Shown: positions 1-5,354 of the stretch, one piece after another | Layout of the letters: each line of letters begins with the position of its first letter | Position numbering within the stretch: position 1 is the first letter of the stretch | The notes under the pieces: model-generated | Seen by the model: only the letters and a program-made list of their open reading frames with translations | Told to the model about the DNA's origin: nothing | Databases searched by the model: none | Position numbers and translations under genes: made by a program | Assembly (NCBI GenBank): GCA_947440875.1 | Contig: CANETG010000114.1 | Span: 1-8,107 of the forward strand | DNA length: 8,107 nt | Source of the DNA: Bacteriovoracaceae bacterium | Lineage (GTDB): Bacteria > Bdellovibrionota > Bacteriovoracia > Bacteriovoracales > Bacteriovoracaceae | Reading direction: 5' to 3'

Positions 1-502
1 GCGAGTAAAACCCGAATGGGTATGTCTTGTCCCCGAGAAAAGAGAAGAGCGCACGACCGAAGGTGGACTCGATGTGATCGATCCCAAAAATTACGCCCGC
101 GTGAAATCTGCGTGCGATAGAATTCTCAAGGCTTCACCATCGACGAAAATTTCACTTTTTGTTGAAGCTGATCTTGAGGTACTGAAAAAATGTCTCACCA
201 TGAAAGCTCACGCCGTAGAAATTCACACCGGTGAGTACGCCAAAGATTTTCTCACGCAGGGTAATTTCCAGAGGCATCTCAAAAGCTACCGCGAAGGTGC
301 CGAGCTCATCAAAAACGCAGGCTGGGGATACAACGCCGGCCACGGACTTACTTACGAGTCTCTTGAGCCGCTTCTGAAGGAGGCACTTTTTGAAGAATAC
401 AACATCGGTCACTGGATCATCGGAGAAAGTGTTTTCTTAGGTCTGGGTCACGTCGTGAAAGAATTGCTTACACTCATTAAAAGATATCCTCTAAAGGTTT
501 AG
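1..502 (+). CDS. pdxJ: Pyridoxine 5'-phosphate synthase PdxJ, 5' end missing
   Basis: PdxJ condenses 1-deoxyxylulose 5-phosphate with 3-amino-1-hydroxyacetone phosphate to give pyridoxine 5'-phosphate, the ring-closing step of the DXP-dependent vitamin B6 pathway in the cytoplasm. The reading frame is already open at base 2, so the start lies outside the window; about 166 of the usual roughly 240 residues are present. The first visible residues match the family block LVPEKR...TTEGGLDV. Further on come VEIHTGEYA (phosphate/substrate loop of the TIM barrel), AGHGLTYE (with the conserved histidine) and the C-terminal NIGHWIIGESVFLGL block. The usual form of this last block is GHxIIARAxFxGL, so 'GES' is slightly unusual. 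A GTG at base 74 is an internal codon and not the start, because the family block GGLDV precedes it. The TAG stop at 500-502 abuts nnr, so the two are surely co-transcribed. Identification is firm. Confidence 0.96.
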   Translation, partial: RVKPEWVCLVPEKREERTTEGGLDVIDPKNYARVKSACDRILKASPSTKISLFVEADLEVLKKCLTMKAHAVEIHTGEYAKDFLTQGNFQRHLKSYREGAELIKNAGWGYNAGHGLTYESLEPLLKEALFEEYNIGHWIIGESVFLGLGHVVKELLTLIKRYPLKV

Positions 503-504
503 TG

Positions 505-2106
505 ATGAAAATTGTAACTCAACAGGAAATGAAAGAACTCGAGAAAATGGCGCAGACGAAATTCCATTTTCCTGAAAAATTAATCATCGAAAATGTCGCC
601 CTCCTCGGGGCGCGTGCCATCTTGAATAAGCTCGGTGAAGAAATGACCCAAGCAGAAGTCATCTTTCTCATCGGGAAAGGAAACAACGGAGGAACAGGAC
701 TTGGGATCGCGAGACATCTTGCTTCCATGGGACTCGAGCCACGGGCCTTTCTTCTCTTCGATGAAAAAGACGGCTCGACAGAGGTGCGGGAGCAATTGAA
801 AATTGCGAAGGCCTACGGAGTGCGCACCACCTACATCGATGAACTTGCGCCCCTCGAGGCCTACTTCCAGCAGTACAGCTCTCCGAAAATTATCATCGAC
901 GCTATTTTTGGAACGGGTGTAAGACTTCCCCTTTCAAATTTTCTTTATGACGTCATTCATTTCATCAACTCAGAAAAGGCGTATACCATTTCCCTCGATA
1001 TCCCAACGGGTGTGGAAGGGAATTCGGGCATGATCTTAGGAAACGCCATCGAAGCCGACCTGACTCTGGCCGTAGGATTTCCCAAACTTGGTTATTATCA
1101 AGCTGAGGGTCCAAGGCTTGTGGGAGAGGTACAAATTATTGACATGGGTCTTCCCGATGCCCTCGTCGGTGAGGGTGGCGACAAATTCTTAATCAATGAC
1201 AACATCCGAGACGAACTCCCTCGCCAAAGAAATAAGTTCGGAGATAAAAAACTCTTTGGTCACACGCTCGTTGTTGGCGGCTCCCATGGCCTTACTGGTG
1301 CTCTCGTGATGTCATCCTCTGCCGCACTCAAAGTGGGAGCAGGTTTAGTGACAGCGGTGACTTGGGAGCCTCAGTATCAGGAATTTATTTCGCGCCTGAT
1401 CCCAGAAATCATGACGGGCTACGTTCCCAATGACCAGGCGAAATGGGGAAGGCTCCTGAAGGATCTCGATAAGTACGATTCGATTGTGATTGGTCCGGGA
1501 CTTGCGCGCTCCAACCGCTCTCGGATGCTCGTTCTTGAAGTCCTCAATAACTTCTCTGGTCCTGTCGTCCTGGACGCCGATGCCATCAACGTGCTTAATC
1601 TCAAGGACGATGCGGAAGTTTTTCGCCTGAGAAATGCTCCGACAATTCTCACTCCCCACTTCGGTGAGTTCGCGCGGTTTGCGGGAATCTCATTCGAAGA
1701 AGTAAAAAAAGCTCCTTACATTCACCTCAAAGATGTCATCGAGCGGATTAACTGCACCGTAATCCTCAAAGGTCCTTGTACCTACCTTGGTTTCCCCAAT
1801 GGGAAAACGTATTTCAATTTCTCTCCTAATGACGGAATGGCCACTGGCGGGGTAGGGGATGTTCTGGCAGGTATTCTCGGTGGTCTGATTGGTCAGGAAG
1901 CCAATCTCAAGAAGCGAGATAATCTTTATAATCTCTATGAGAACATGAACAAGACGATCATCATGGCGGCGATGATTCACACGTGGGCGGGACAAGTTGC
2001 GGCCGAAAAACTCGGTGTGCGTCCCATGACGGCGACCAGTCTCATCGATGCTTTTCCTGATGCCTTCATGAAATTTAATGAGCTTCTGAAAGAGTCCCAT
2101 GAATAA
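505..2106 (+). CDS. nnr: Bifunctional NAD(P)H-hydrate epimerase / ADP-dependent dehydratase
   Basis: Repairs hydrated NADH and NADPH: the N-terminal YjeF_N domain epimerises R- and S-NAD(P)HX, and the C-terminal ribokinase-like domain dehydrates S-NAD(P)HX using ADP. The 533 residues are close to the usual bifunctional length of about 500-520. N-domain motifs: GKGNNGGTG at 57-65, DAIFGTG at 132-138 (with the expected catalytic Asp132), and LDIPTG around Asp165. C-domain motifs: HTLVVGGSHG from 253, IGPG 329-332, LDADAIN from 356, TPHFGEF 383-389, and GMATGGVGDVLAG from 444 with catalytic Asp452. A charged stretch after the last motif (about residues 468-485) is longer than usual. Start: ATG 505 is preferred because AAAGG at 493-497 sits 7 nt upstream; GTG at 502, overlapping the pdxJ stop, is the alternative. 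The 3' end overlaps tsaE by 8 nt. The nnr-tsaE pair is also found in E. coli. Oddity: the near-invariant NNGGDG reads NNGGTG (Thr64). Confidence 0.95.
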   Translation: MKIVTQQEMKELEKMAQTKFHFPEKLIIENVALLGARAILNKLGEEMTQAEVIFLIGKGNNGGTGLGIARHLASMGLEPRAFLLFDEKDGSTEVREQLKIAKAYGVRTTYIDELAPLEAYFQQYSSPKIIIDAIFGTGVRLPLSNFLYDVIHFINSEKAYTISLDIPTGVEGNSGMILGNAIEADLTLAVGFPKLGYYQAEGPRLVGEVQIIDMGLPDALVGEGGDKFLINDNIRDELPRQRNKFGDKKLFGHTLVVGGSHGLTGALVMSSSAALKVGAGLVTAVTWEPQYQEFISRLIPEIMTGYVPNDQAKWGRLLKDLDKYDSIVIGPGLARSNRSRMLVLEVLNNFSGPVVLDADAINVLNLKDDAEVFRLRNAPTILTPHFGEFARFAGISFEEVKKAPYIHLKDVIERINCTVILKGPCTYLGFPNGKTYFNFSPNDGMATGGVGDVLAGILGGLIGQEANLKKRDNLYNLYENMNKTIIMAAMIHTWAGQVAAEKLGVRPMTATSLIDAFPDAFMKFNELLKESHE

Positions 2107-2557
2107 AAAACCAATCCGCGATTGGAAGAAGGTTTACAAGTCTGACCTGCCCTACATCGTCTATGAGTTGAAGGATCTCGCGAAATTTCCTGCCATGATT
2201 ATCCTCGAGGGAACCCTGGGCGCCGGGAAAACGACATTCGTGCAGATGTTTGCCGGGGAGAAAGAAATTTTGAGTCCCACTTATTCCATTCTTTCTGAAA
2301 CAAAGTCACTCCTTCACGCAGACTTTTATCGTTTAGAAAAAAATGAAGAGATTCTCCAGCTCGAAGTCCCCAATTACCTCGAAGGTAAACAATATTTTTT
2401 CGTTGAGTGGGGAATGAAATTTGCCCGACGAATTCATCGTGAATTACCTGAAAACTGGAATTCATATGTCCTAGAGATCAACATTAATTCGGAAAAAAAT
2501 CCTTCTCCCGAAGGTCCGTCCCGCAACTTTTCTCTCTCCTCTTTGCATGATGATTAA
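2099..2557 (+). CDS. tsaE: tRNA threonylcarbamoyladenosine biosynthesis ATPase TsaE
   Basis: TsaE (YjeE) is the small P-loop ATPase that works with TsaB and TsaD to put N6-threonylcarbamoyl on A37 of ANN-decoding tRNAs. The 152 residues match the family size. Walker A is GTLGAGKTT at 38-46 with Lys44. Next come the family block SPTYSIL from Ser59, HADFYRL at 73-79, and FFVEW at 100-104, where the usual IEWPE has become VEWGM. The last 25 or so residues (rich in Ser, Pro and Asp) do not resemble the family and are probably a flexible tail. ATG 2099 overlaps the end of nnr by 8 nt, a classic translationally coupled junction, with AGAG just upstream as a weak ribosome site. It is the last gene of the pdxJ-nnr-tsaE operon; no convincing terminator follows. 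Confidence 0.92.
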   Translation: MNKKPIRDWKKVYKSDLPYIVYELKDLAKFPAMIILEGTLGAGKTTFVQMFAGEKEILSPTYSILSETKSLLHADFYRLEKNEEILQLEVPNYLEGKQYFFVEWGMKFARRIHRELPENWNSYVLEININSEKNPSPEGPSRNFSLSSLHDD

Positions 2558-2697
2558 CTGATTTCGTCGGAAATAATTGCCCGGAGACAGAGTGCTCCCG
2601 AAGGTGCAAATTTCTTCCTAAACTCTCGATATTCATCAGATTTGCAGCGCTGCTATGAATGGTGAGTAAAAAATAAATAGTTCAGAATATTTAAAAG

Positions 2698-2727
2698 TTG
2701 ACGTGAGAAAAAGGAAACTGTCATACT
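2698..2727 (+). promoter_or_regulatory. Candidate sigma70 promoter for iscR
   Basis: TTGACG (2698-2703, 5 of 6 matches to the -35 consensus), an 18-base spacer, then CATACT (2722-2727, 4 of 6 matches to the -10 consensus). This places transcription start near 2734 and gives a leader of about 120 nt. It is the best match in the gap and has the right orientation. Assigned by eye only. Confidence 0.5.
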
Positions 2728-2747
2728 ATTTAGGAGACATTTAGTCT
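2728..2747. promoter_or_regulatory. Candidate operator at the iscR transcription start
   Basis: Two kinds of symmetry overlap here. AGAC-ATTTA-GTCT (2735-2747) is a perfect 4-bp palindrome around a 5-base AT centre. ATTTAG occurs twice, at 2728-2733 and 2739-2744, exactly 11 bp apart (one helical turn). E. coli IscR type 1 sites have a GAC...GTC core with a 7-base AT-rich centre, so the resemblance is partial. Its place, just downstream of the -10 element, would suit autorepression by the regulator encoded downstream. Low confidence, since short palindromes are common. Confidence 0.3.
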
Positions 2748-2783
2748 GGATTGCAGTGAGCGGCAACTCAGAATGAATATCTC

Positions 2784-2813
2784 TCGGGTGACAAGGATGG
2801 TTTCGGAACCCGA
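2784..2813 (+). other. Possible leader hairpin upstream of iscR
   Basis: TCGGGT (2784-2789) is the exact reverse complement of ACCCGA (2808-2813), with an 18-base loop between them. It lies in the predicted iscR leader, about 40 nt before the start codon. A T6 run occurs at 2830-2835, but it is too far from the stem to make this a terminator. Modest stability; recorded as a weak candidate. Confidence 0.25.
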
Positions 2814-2854
2814 TAAGAAAATTACCAACTTTTTTGGATTTATGGAGGAAGACA

Positions 2855-3373
2855 ATGAGACTTACATCTAAAGGGCGTTACGCCGTCCGTGCTATGCTGG
2901 ACCTGACTTTCCACTCAAATGGAAACCCGGTTCGCCTGCAGGAAATTTCAACTCGTCAGTCAATCAGCTTGCACTATCTCGAGCAGCTTTTCAGAAAGCT
3001 TCGCACTGGAAAAGTAGTTAAGTCAGTTCGCGGCCCAGGCGGCGGATATGTCCTAGCTCGTTCTATGGATGAAATTTCTGTGAAAGACGTTCTTGATTGC
3101 GTCGGCGAGAACATCAACCCTGCTCGCGATATCCTTGGCGTCCCAAGCTCAGGAATCGAGATTATGAAAGATGAATCTGGTAACGACATCAACGCGATCG
3201 TCGATACCAAAGAGTTCAACCTGACTAAGGGTTATTTCGAAAACCTCGGAACAATCATGCAGGATTACCTTGCGACGACAACTCTTGGAGACATGGCCCG
3301 TAAAGGTGCTGGTGCATTCACTGAGACGACTGCTTCTAACATCCGCGCTACTTCTGGGGAAATGAACCAATAA
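2855..3373 (+). CDS. iscR: IscR-like Rrf2-family regulator lacking cluster cysteines
   Basis: A winged-helix DNA-binding regulator of the Rrf2 family. The first 85 or so of its 172 residues follow E. coli IscR closely: MRLTSKGRYAV at the start, the recognition-helix region ISLHYLEQLF with Glu43 at the same position as in E. coli, and the wing SVRGPGGGY at 57-65. In E. coli IscR the [2Fe-2S] cluster is held by Cys92, Cys98, Cys104 and His107. Here that loop (about 88-122) has no cysteine or histidine, and the only cysteine in the protein is Cys82. So the DNA-binding half is classical but the sensor site is not. Start: ATG 2855 has GGAGGAA at 2844-2850, with 6 nt between GGAGG and the ATG. A TTG at 2834 would add seven residues that the family lacks. 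The gene is followed without a gap by a cysteine desulfurase, as in isc operons. The symbol reflects sequence similarity; the effector is unknown and CymR-like protein-mediated sensing is possible. Confidence 0.88.
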   Translation: MRLTSKGRYAVRAMLDLTFHSNGNPVRLQEISTRQSISLHYLEQLFRKLRTGKVVKSVRGPGGGYVLARSMDEISVKDVLDCVGENINPARDILGVPSSGIEIMKDESGNDINAIVDTKEFNLTKGYFENLGTIMQDYLATTTLGDMARKGAGAFTETTASNIRATSGEMNQ

Positions 3374-4542
3374 GCGCTGATCGTTTTTACTTAGATTTTA
3401 ATGCAACTTCGCCGCTCTCTCGATCAGTCCAAAACTGGTTGAAGAGCGGCGAGTTTCATTTTGCCAACCCTTCGAGTCAGCACACTGCCGGTAAGGCTTC
3501 CCGAAAAATGATCAACGAAGGCCGAGAGAAAATTCTCCGCACTTTTGGAAAATCAGAAAAAGACACTCGTTTATTTTTTCACTCAGGTGCAACGGAAGGA
3601 ATCATCACCATCGCGCGCTCTTTTGCCGAAGAAGCACGTCTGAAGGGTAAAGATCTCCTTATCTGTTGTTCAAAGATTGATCATCCCGCAGCGACGTCAC
3701 TGAATGAAATTTACCTTGGTCCTCACGTCAAGTTTCTCGAGCTAAAACGCGGTTCTCAATTGTTTTATGATCAAAATGAAAACTACAGATTGCTCCTGGA
3801 TAAAAAAGAAAATAATCCTGATCTGATGATTCTGGTTAATTATCTTTGGATACACAATGAAACGGGCCACGTGTCTCCACTCAGCGAACTATCTGAACTT
3901 AAGAAAATCCCCGATCTTTTCGTGCACGTGGACTGTGTGCAAGCGCCTGGCAAAATACCAGATTGGAGAAATCTTTCTCACGGAGATGCCTGGACTTTTT
4001 CCGGACACAAGTTCGGAGCACTCAAGGGAGTAGGGTTTACTCTTTTTCGATCTGAAATGCCTTTTCATGCTCTGATGACTGGTGGTGGGCAGCAGACTGG
4101 TTTCCGGGCCGGAACTGAGAGTCCTCAAGGAGTTCATAGTGTTGCACTCGCACTCTCAGATCTTGAAAATACAGACGTGGAAAAGCTTATGTCTCTTCGT
4201 TCAAAACTCATCCTTCACTTTGAGCAGGAACTAAAAGGCGTGGGTGAAGTCATTTCTGAAGAGGCCTCAAAAATGAATGCGAATACCATTTATTTTTTTC
4301 TCTATAAACTTAGCTCCGATGTTAGCCTTGCTCTCTTCGATCTCCACGGAGTCATGATTAGCGCTGGTTCGGCGTGCCAAAGCGGAGCCGCCAAAAGTAG
4401 CGAAGTCTTAATCCATCTTCAAAAAGGCAATTCTGCCAAAAATGGCCTGCGCTTATCCTTCGGCTTTTCATTTGACGAGACAGAGCTTGACCGGCTGATC
4501 ACTCAGTTAAATCCGATTTTCAATAAATTGCGATCTCACTAA
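3370..4542 (+). CDS. Cysteine desulfurase, IscS/NifS type, with atypical start
   Basis: A PLP-dependent class V aminotransferase-fold enzyme that takes sulfur from L-cysteine as an enzyme persulfide, for Fe-S cluster or tRNA thiolation use. Numbering from ATA 3370 (390 residues, normal for the family): YLDFNATSPL from 7, NPSSQH from 32, ATEG, HNETG, HVDCVQAPGK, SGHKFGALKG with the PLP lysine at 214, GGGQQTGFRAGTE, and GSACQSG with the catalytic cysteine at 336. C-terminal RLSFG...DETELD also fits group I enzymes. The YLDxNAT block lies upstream of the first conventional start (TTG 3439, inside the fold), and no ATG, GTG or TTG exists between the upstream stop (3337-3339) and 3439. ATA 3370, overlapping the iscR stop, has GGGGAA at 3356-3361, 8 nt upstream, and is the best candidate. 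No iscU, iscA or other isc gene follows, so the sulfur acceptor is unknown. Family firm; start uncertain. Confidence 0.9.
   Translation: MSADRFYLDFNATSPLSRSVQNWLKSGEFHFANPSSQHTAGKASRKMINEGREKILRTFGKSEKDTRLFFHSGATEGIITIARSFAEEARLKGKDLLICCSKIDHPAATSLNEIYLGPHVKFLELKRGSQLFYDQNENYRLLLDKKENNPDLMILVNYLWIHNETGHVSPLSELSELKKIPDLFVHVDCVQAPGKIPDWRNLSHGDAWTFSGHKFGALKGVGFTLFRSEMPFHALMTGGGQQTGFRAGTESPQGVHSVALALSDLENTDVEKLMSLRSKLILHFEQELKGVGEVISEEASKMNANTIYFFLYKLSSDVSLALFDLHGVMISAGSACQSGAAKSSEVLIHLQKGNSAKNGLRLSFGFSFDETELDRLITQLNPIFNKLRSH
3408..3462 (+). promoter_or_regulatory. Long stem-loop plus T-rich run at the iscR/desulfurase junction
   Basis: Bases 3408-3453 fold into a near-perfect hairpin. The lower stem pairs CGCCGCTCT (3410-3418) with AGAGCGGCG (3443-3451) without mismatch, extended at the base by T3409-A3452 and a T-G pair. 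After one bulged base (C3419), nine more pairs (3420-3428 with 3434-3442, two of them G-U) close on the loop CCAAA. TTTCATTTT (3454-3462) follows directly. A GC-rich stem plus a T-rich run is the shape of an intrinsic terminator, yet it lies within desulfurase coding sequence (codons 13-28 from ATA 3370). It could be an attenuator, an RNA-stability element protecting iscR mRNA, or an RNase processing site. E. coli also has a structured RNA at its iscR-iscS junction that keeps iscR mRNA stable when iscS mRNA is degraded. The pairing is seen; the function is inferred. Confidence 0.55.
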
Positions 4543-4550
4543 ATTCGGTC

Positions 4551-4578
4551 TTCCCACGGTTCCAATTCGGCTTATAAT
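4551..4578 (+). promoter_or_regulatory. Candidate promoter with perfect TATAAT just before the ATG
   Basis: A perfect -10 hexamer TATAAT (4573-4578) lies 16 bases after TTCCCA (4551-4556, 4 of 6 matches to -35). Transcription would start near 4585, at or after the first ATG (4581), so the message could be leaderless from ATG 4587 or nearly so from ATG 4593. A 7-base direct repeat AATTCGG (4542-4548 and 4564-4570), 22 bp apart, brackets the -35 element and could be a regulator site. Confidence 0.5.
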
Positions 4579-4580
4579 AG

Positions 4581-5354
4581 ATGCTTATGGGAATGCTCGA
4601 ACGGGTTAAGAAAAAGCAGATAGAGGGGTTCCGCGAGTTTGTGCTCAAACTCGAGACCACTACGCTTCAGTTGCGCAGACAAATGCTCACGTCTGGAATT
4701 CTGGAAGATCCGACGTACATGATTTGGGTCATGAAAAACATTCGAACCTTTGATGATTTCTTGAAGCTCCCGCTCGAAGAAATTGAAAGCGTGCTTCTGT
4801 CACAGGAGGGCATTGTCAATGTTTTTGTTAGCGCTCTTGATGAAGATTCTCTTACCACGCTAACGCTAGAAACAGATCTTCCTAAGCTCTCGTCGAAAAT
4901 TCGCGACGAAAAAGAATTCGTAAAAGATATTCCACCTGAGGTAAGGGTCTCGGCGCGCACTCACATCTTGAAGGCAGTCAGAAAACTTCAAAGCTCTGAA
5001 ACCATCCAGGGTTTTAGCTGGCAGCTTCCTCCCGTGGAAATTTTTCATCCCAAGACGTACGTCGATGGTGAGACTCAAATCAATTTTGATTCAGGTCTCA
5101 TCGCGGCCCAGGGAATGATGAAGAAAAATAAGCGCCAGGGGCCTTGGGTCCATTATTACGATAATGGTCGCACGCTGGCACAAGGCGATTACCTCGACGA
5201 TCTGAAAGTAGGAGAGTGGAAATTTTATTACACTAATGGGAAAGATCGAGCTCAAGGGACATACTTGCAGGATCAGCGCGACGGCTTCTGGAATGAATGG
5301 GACCGAGACGGAGAAATGACGAAAGTCGAATACAACAAAGATGTCAGAACCTAA
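4581..5354 (+). CDS. Unrecognised N-terminal domain with three variant-MORN repeats
   Basis: The 257-residue protein has two parts. Residues 1-165 or so are helical-looking and charged (early LERVKKKQIEGFREF, later a PLEEIESVLLSQ helix), with no signal peptide or membrane segment; I do not recognise this domain. Residues 176-247 form three repeats of exactly 24 residues, each carrying AQG (176, 200, 224), a G-x-W motif (Trp189, 213, 237) and usually an aromatic pair and NG turn, as in WVHYYDNG. This is the MORN_2 / YwqK-like variant of the MORN repeat. Such repeats are often annotated as toxin-antitoxin YwqK-family antitoxins, but that label is weak and no toxin gene is present here. Function unknown; likely a cytoplasmic protein-protein binding module. 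Starts at ATG 4581, 4587 and 4593 are all in frame; none has a ribosome site, and the promoter position favours 4587 or 4593. The TAA stop overlaps the end of the convergent gene. Confidence 0.82.
   Translation: MLMGMLERVKKKQIEGFREFVLKLETTTLQLRRQMLTSGILEDPTYMIWVMKNIRTFDDFLKLPLEEIESVLLSQEGIVNVFVSALDEDSLTTLTLETDLPKLSSKIRDEKEFVKDIPPEVRVSARTHILKAVRKLQSSETIQGFSWQLPPVEIFHPKTYVDGETQINFDSGLIAAQGMMKKNKRQGPWVHYYDNGRTLAQGDYLDDLKVGEWKFYYTNGKDRAQGTYLQDQRDGFWNEWDRDGEMTKVEYNKDVRT
5106..5321 (+). repeat. Three tandem 24-residue variant-MORN repeats
   Basis: In-frame 72-base units encode AQG...G-x-W...G repeats at residues 176-199, 200-223 and 224-247. Spacing is exact, with no insertion between units. The DNA copies differ at many synonymous sites (AQG is gcccaggga, gcacaaggc and gctcaaggg), so this is an old protein repeat under selection and not a recent DNA duplication. 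Confidence 0.85.

Larger units (their letters stand above)
2558..2854. other. Intergenic region with iscR promoter and leader
   Basis: A 297-base stretch with no credible long gene. The first 140 bases show no clear terminator for the tsaE operon. They contain a perfect 10-bp palindrome, GCAGCGCTGC, at 2644-2653, and a second copy (2595-2605) of an 11-base string, CTCCCGAAGGT, that also occurs 90 bases earlier inside tsaE (2505-2515). The second half holds a candidate promoter, a palindrome at the predicted transcription start, a possible leader hairpin and a small open frame running into iscR. The length of leader (about 120 nt from the predicted transcription start to the iscR ATG) leaves room for post-transcriptional control. 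Confidence 0.6.

Noticed and set aside
152..412. Minus-strand open frame within pdxJ
   Set aside because: Shadow of a clearly identified gene; no family resemblance and no ribosome site. The same holds for the minus-strand frames inside nnr, tsaE, iscR, the desulfurase and fusA.
2501..2514. CCTTC-TCCC-GAAGG hairpin near the end of tsaE as a terminator
   Set aside because: Only 5 pairs, inside coding sequence, with no T-run following.
2834..2854. TTG 2834 start giving a 179-residue IscR
   Set aside because: It adds seven residues absent from the family and runs through the strong GGAGGAA ribosome site that serves ATG 2855.
3350..3375. Programmed -1 frameshift joining iscR to the desulfurase
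   Set aside because: The frames are offset by -1 and a hairpin lies downstream, but no X-XXY-YYZ slippery heptamer occurs before the iscR stop, and the stop-start overlap explains the arrangement more simply.
3439..4542. TTG 3439 as the true start of the desulfurase
   Set aside because: It would remove the conserved YLDxNATxPL strand encoded just upstream in the same frame, and TTG 3439 lies within the paired 3' arm of the hairpin with no ribosome site.
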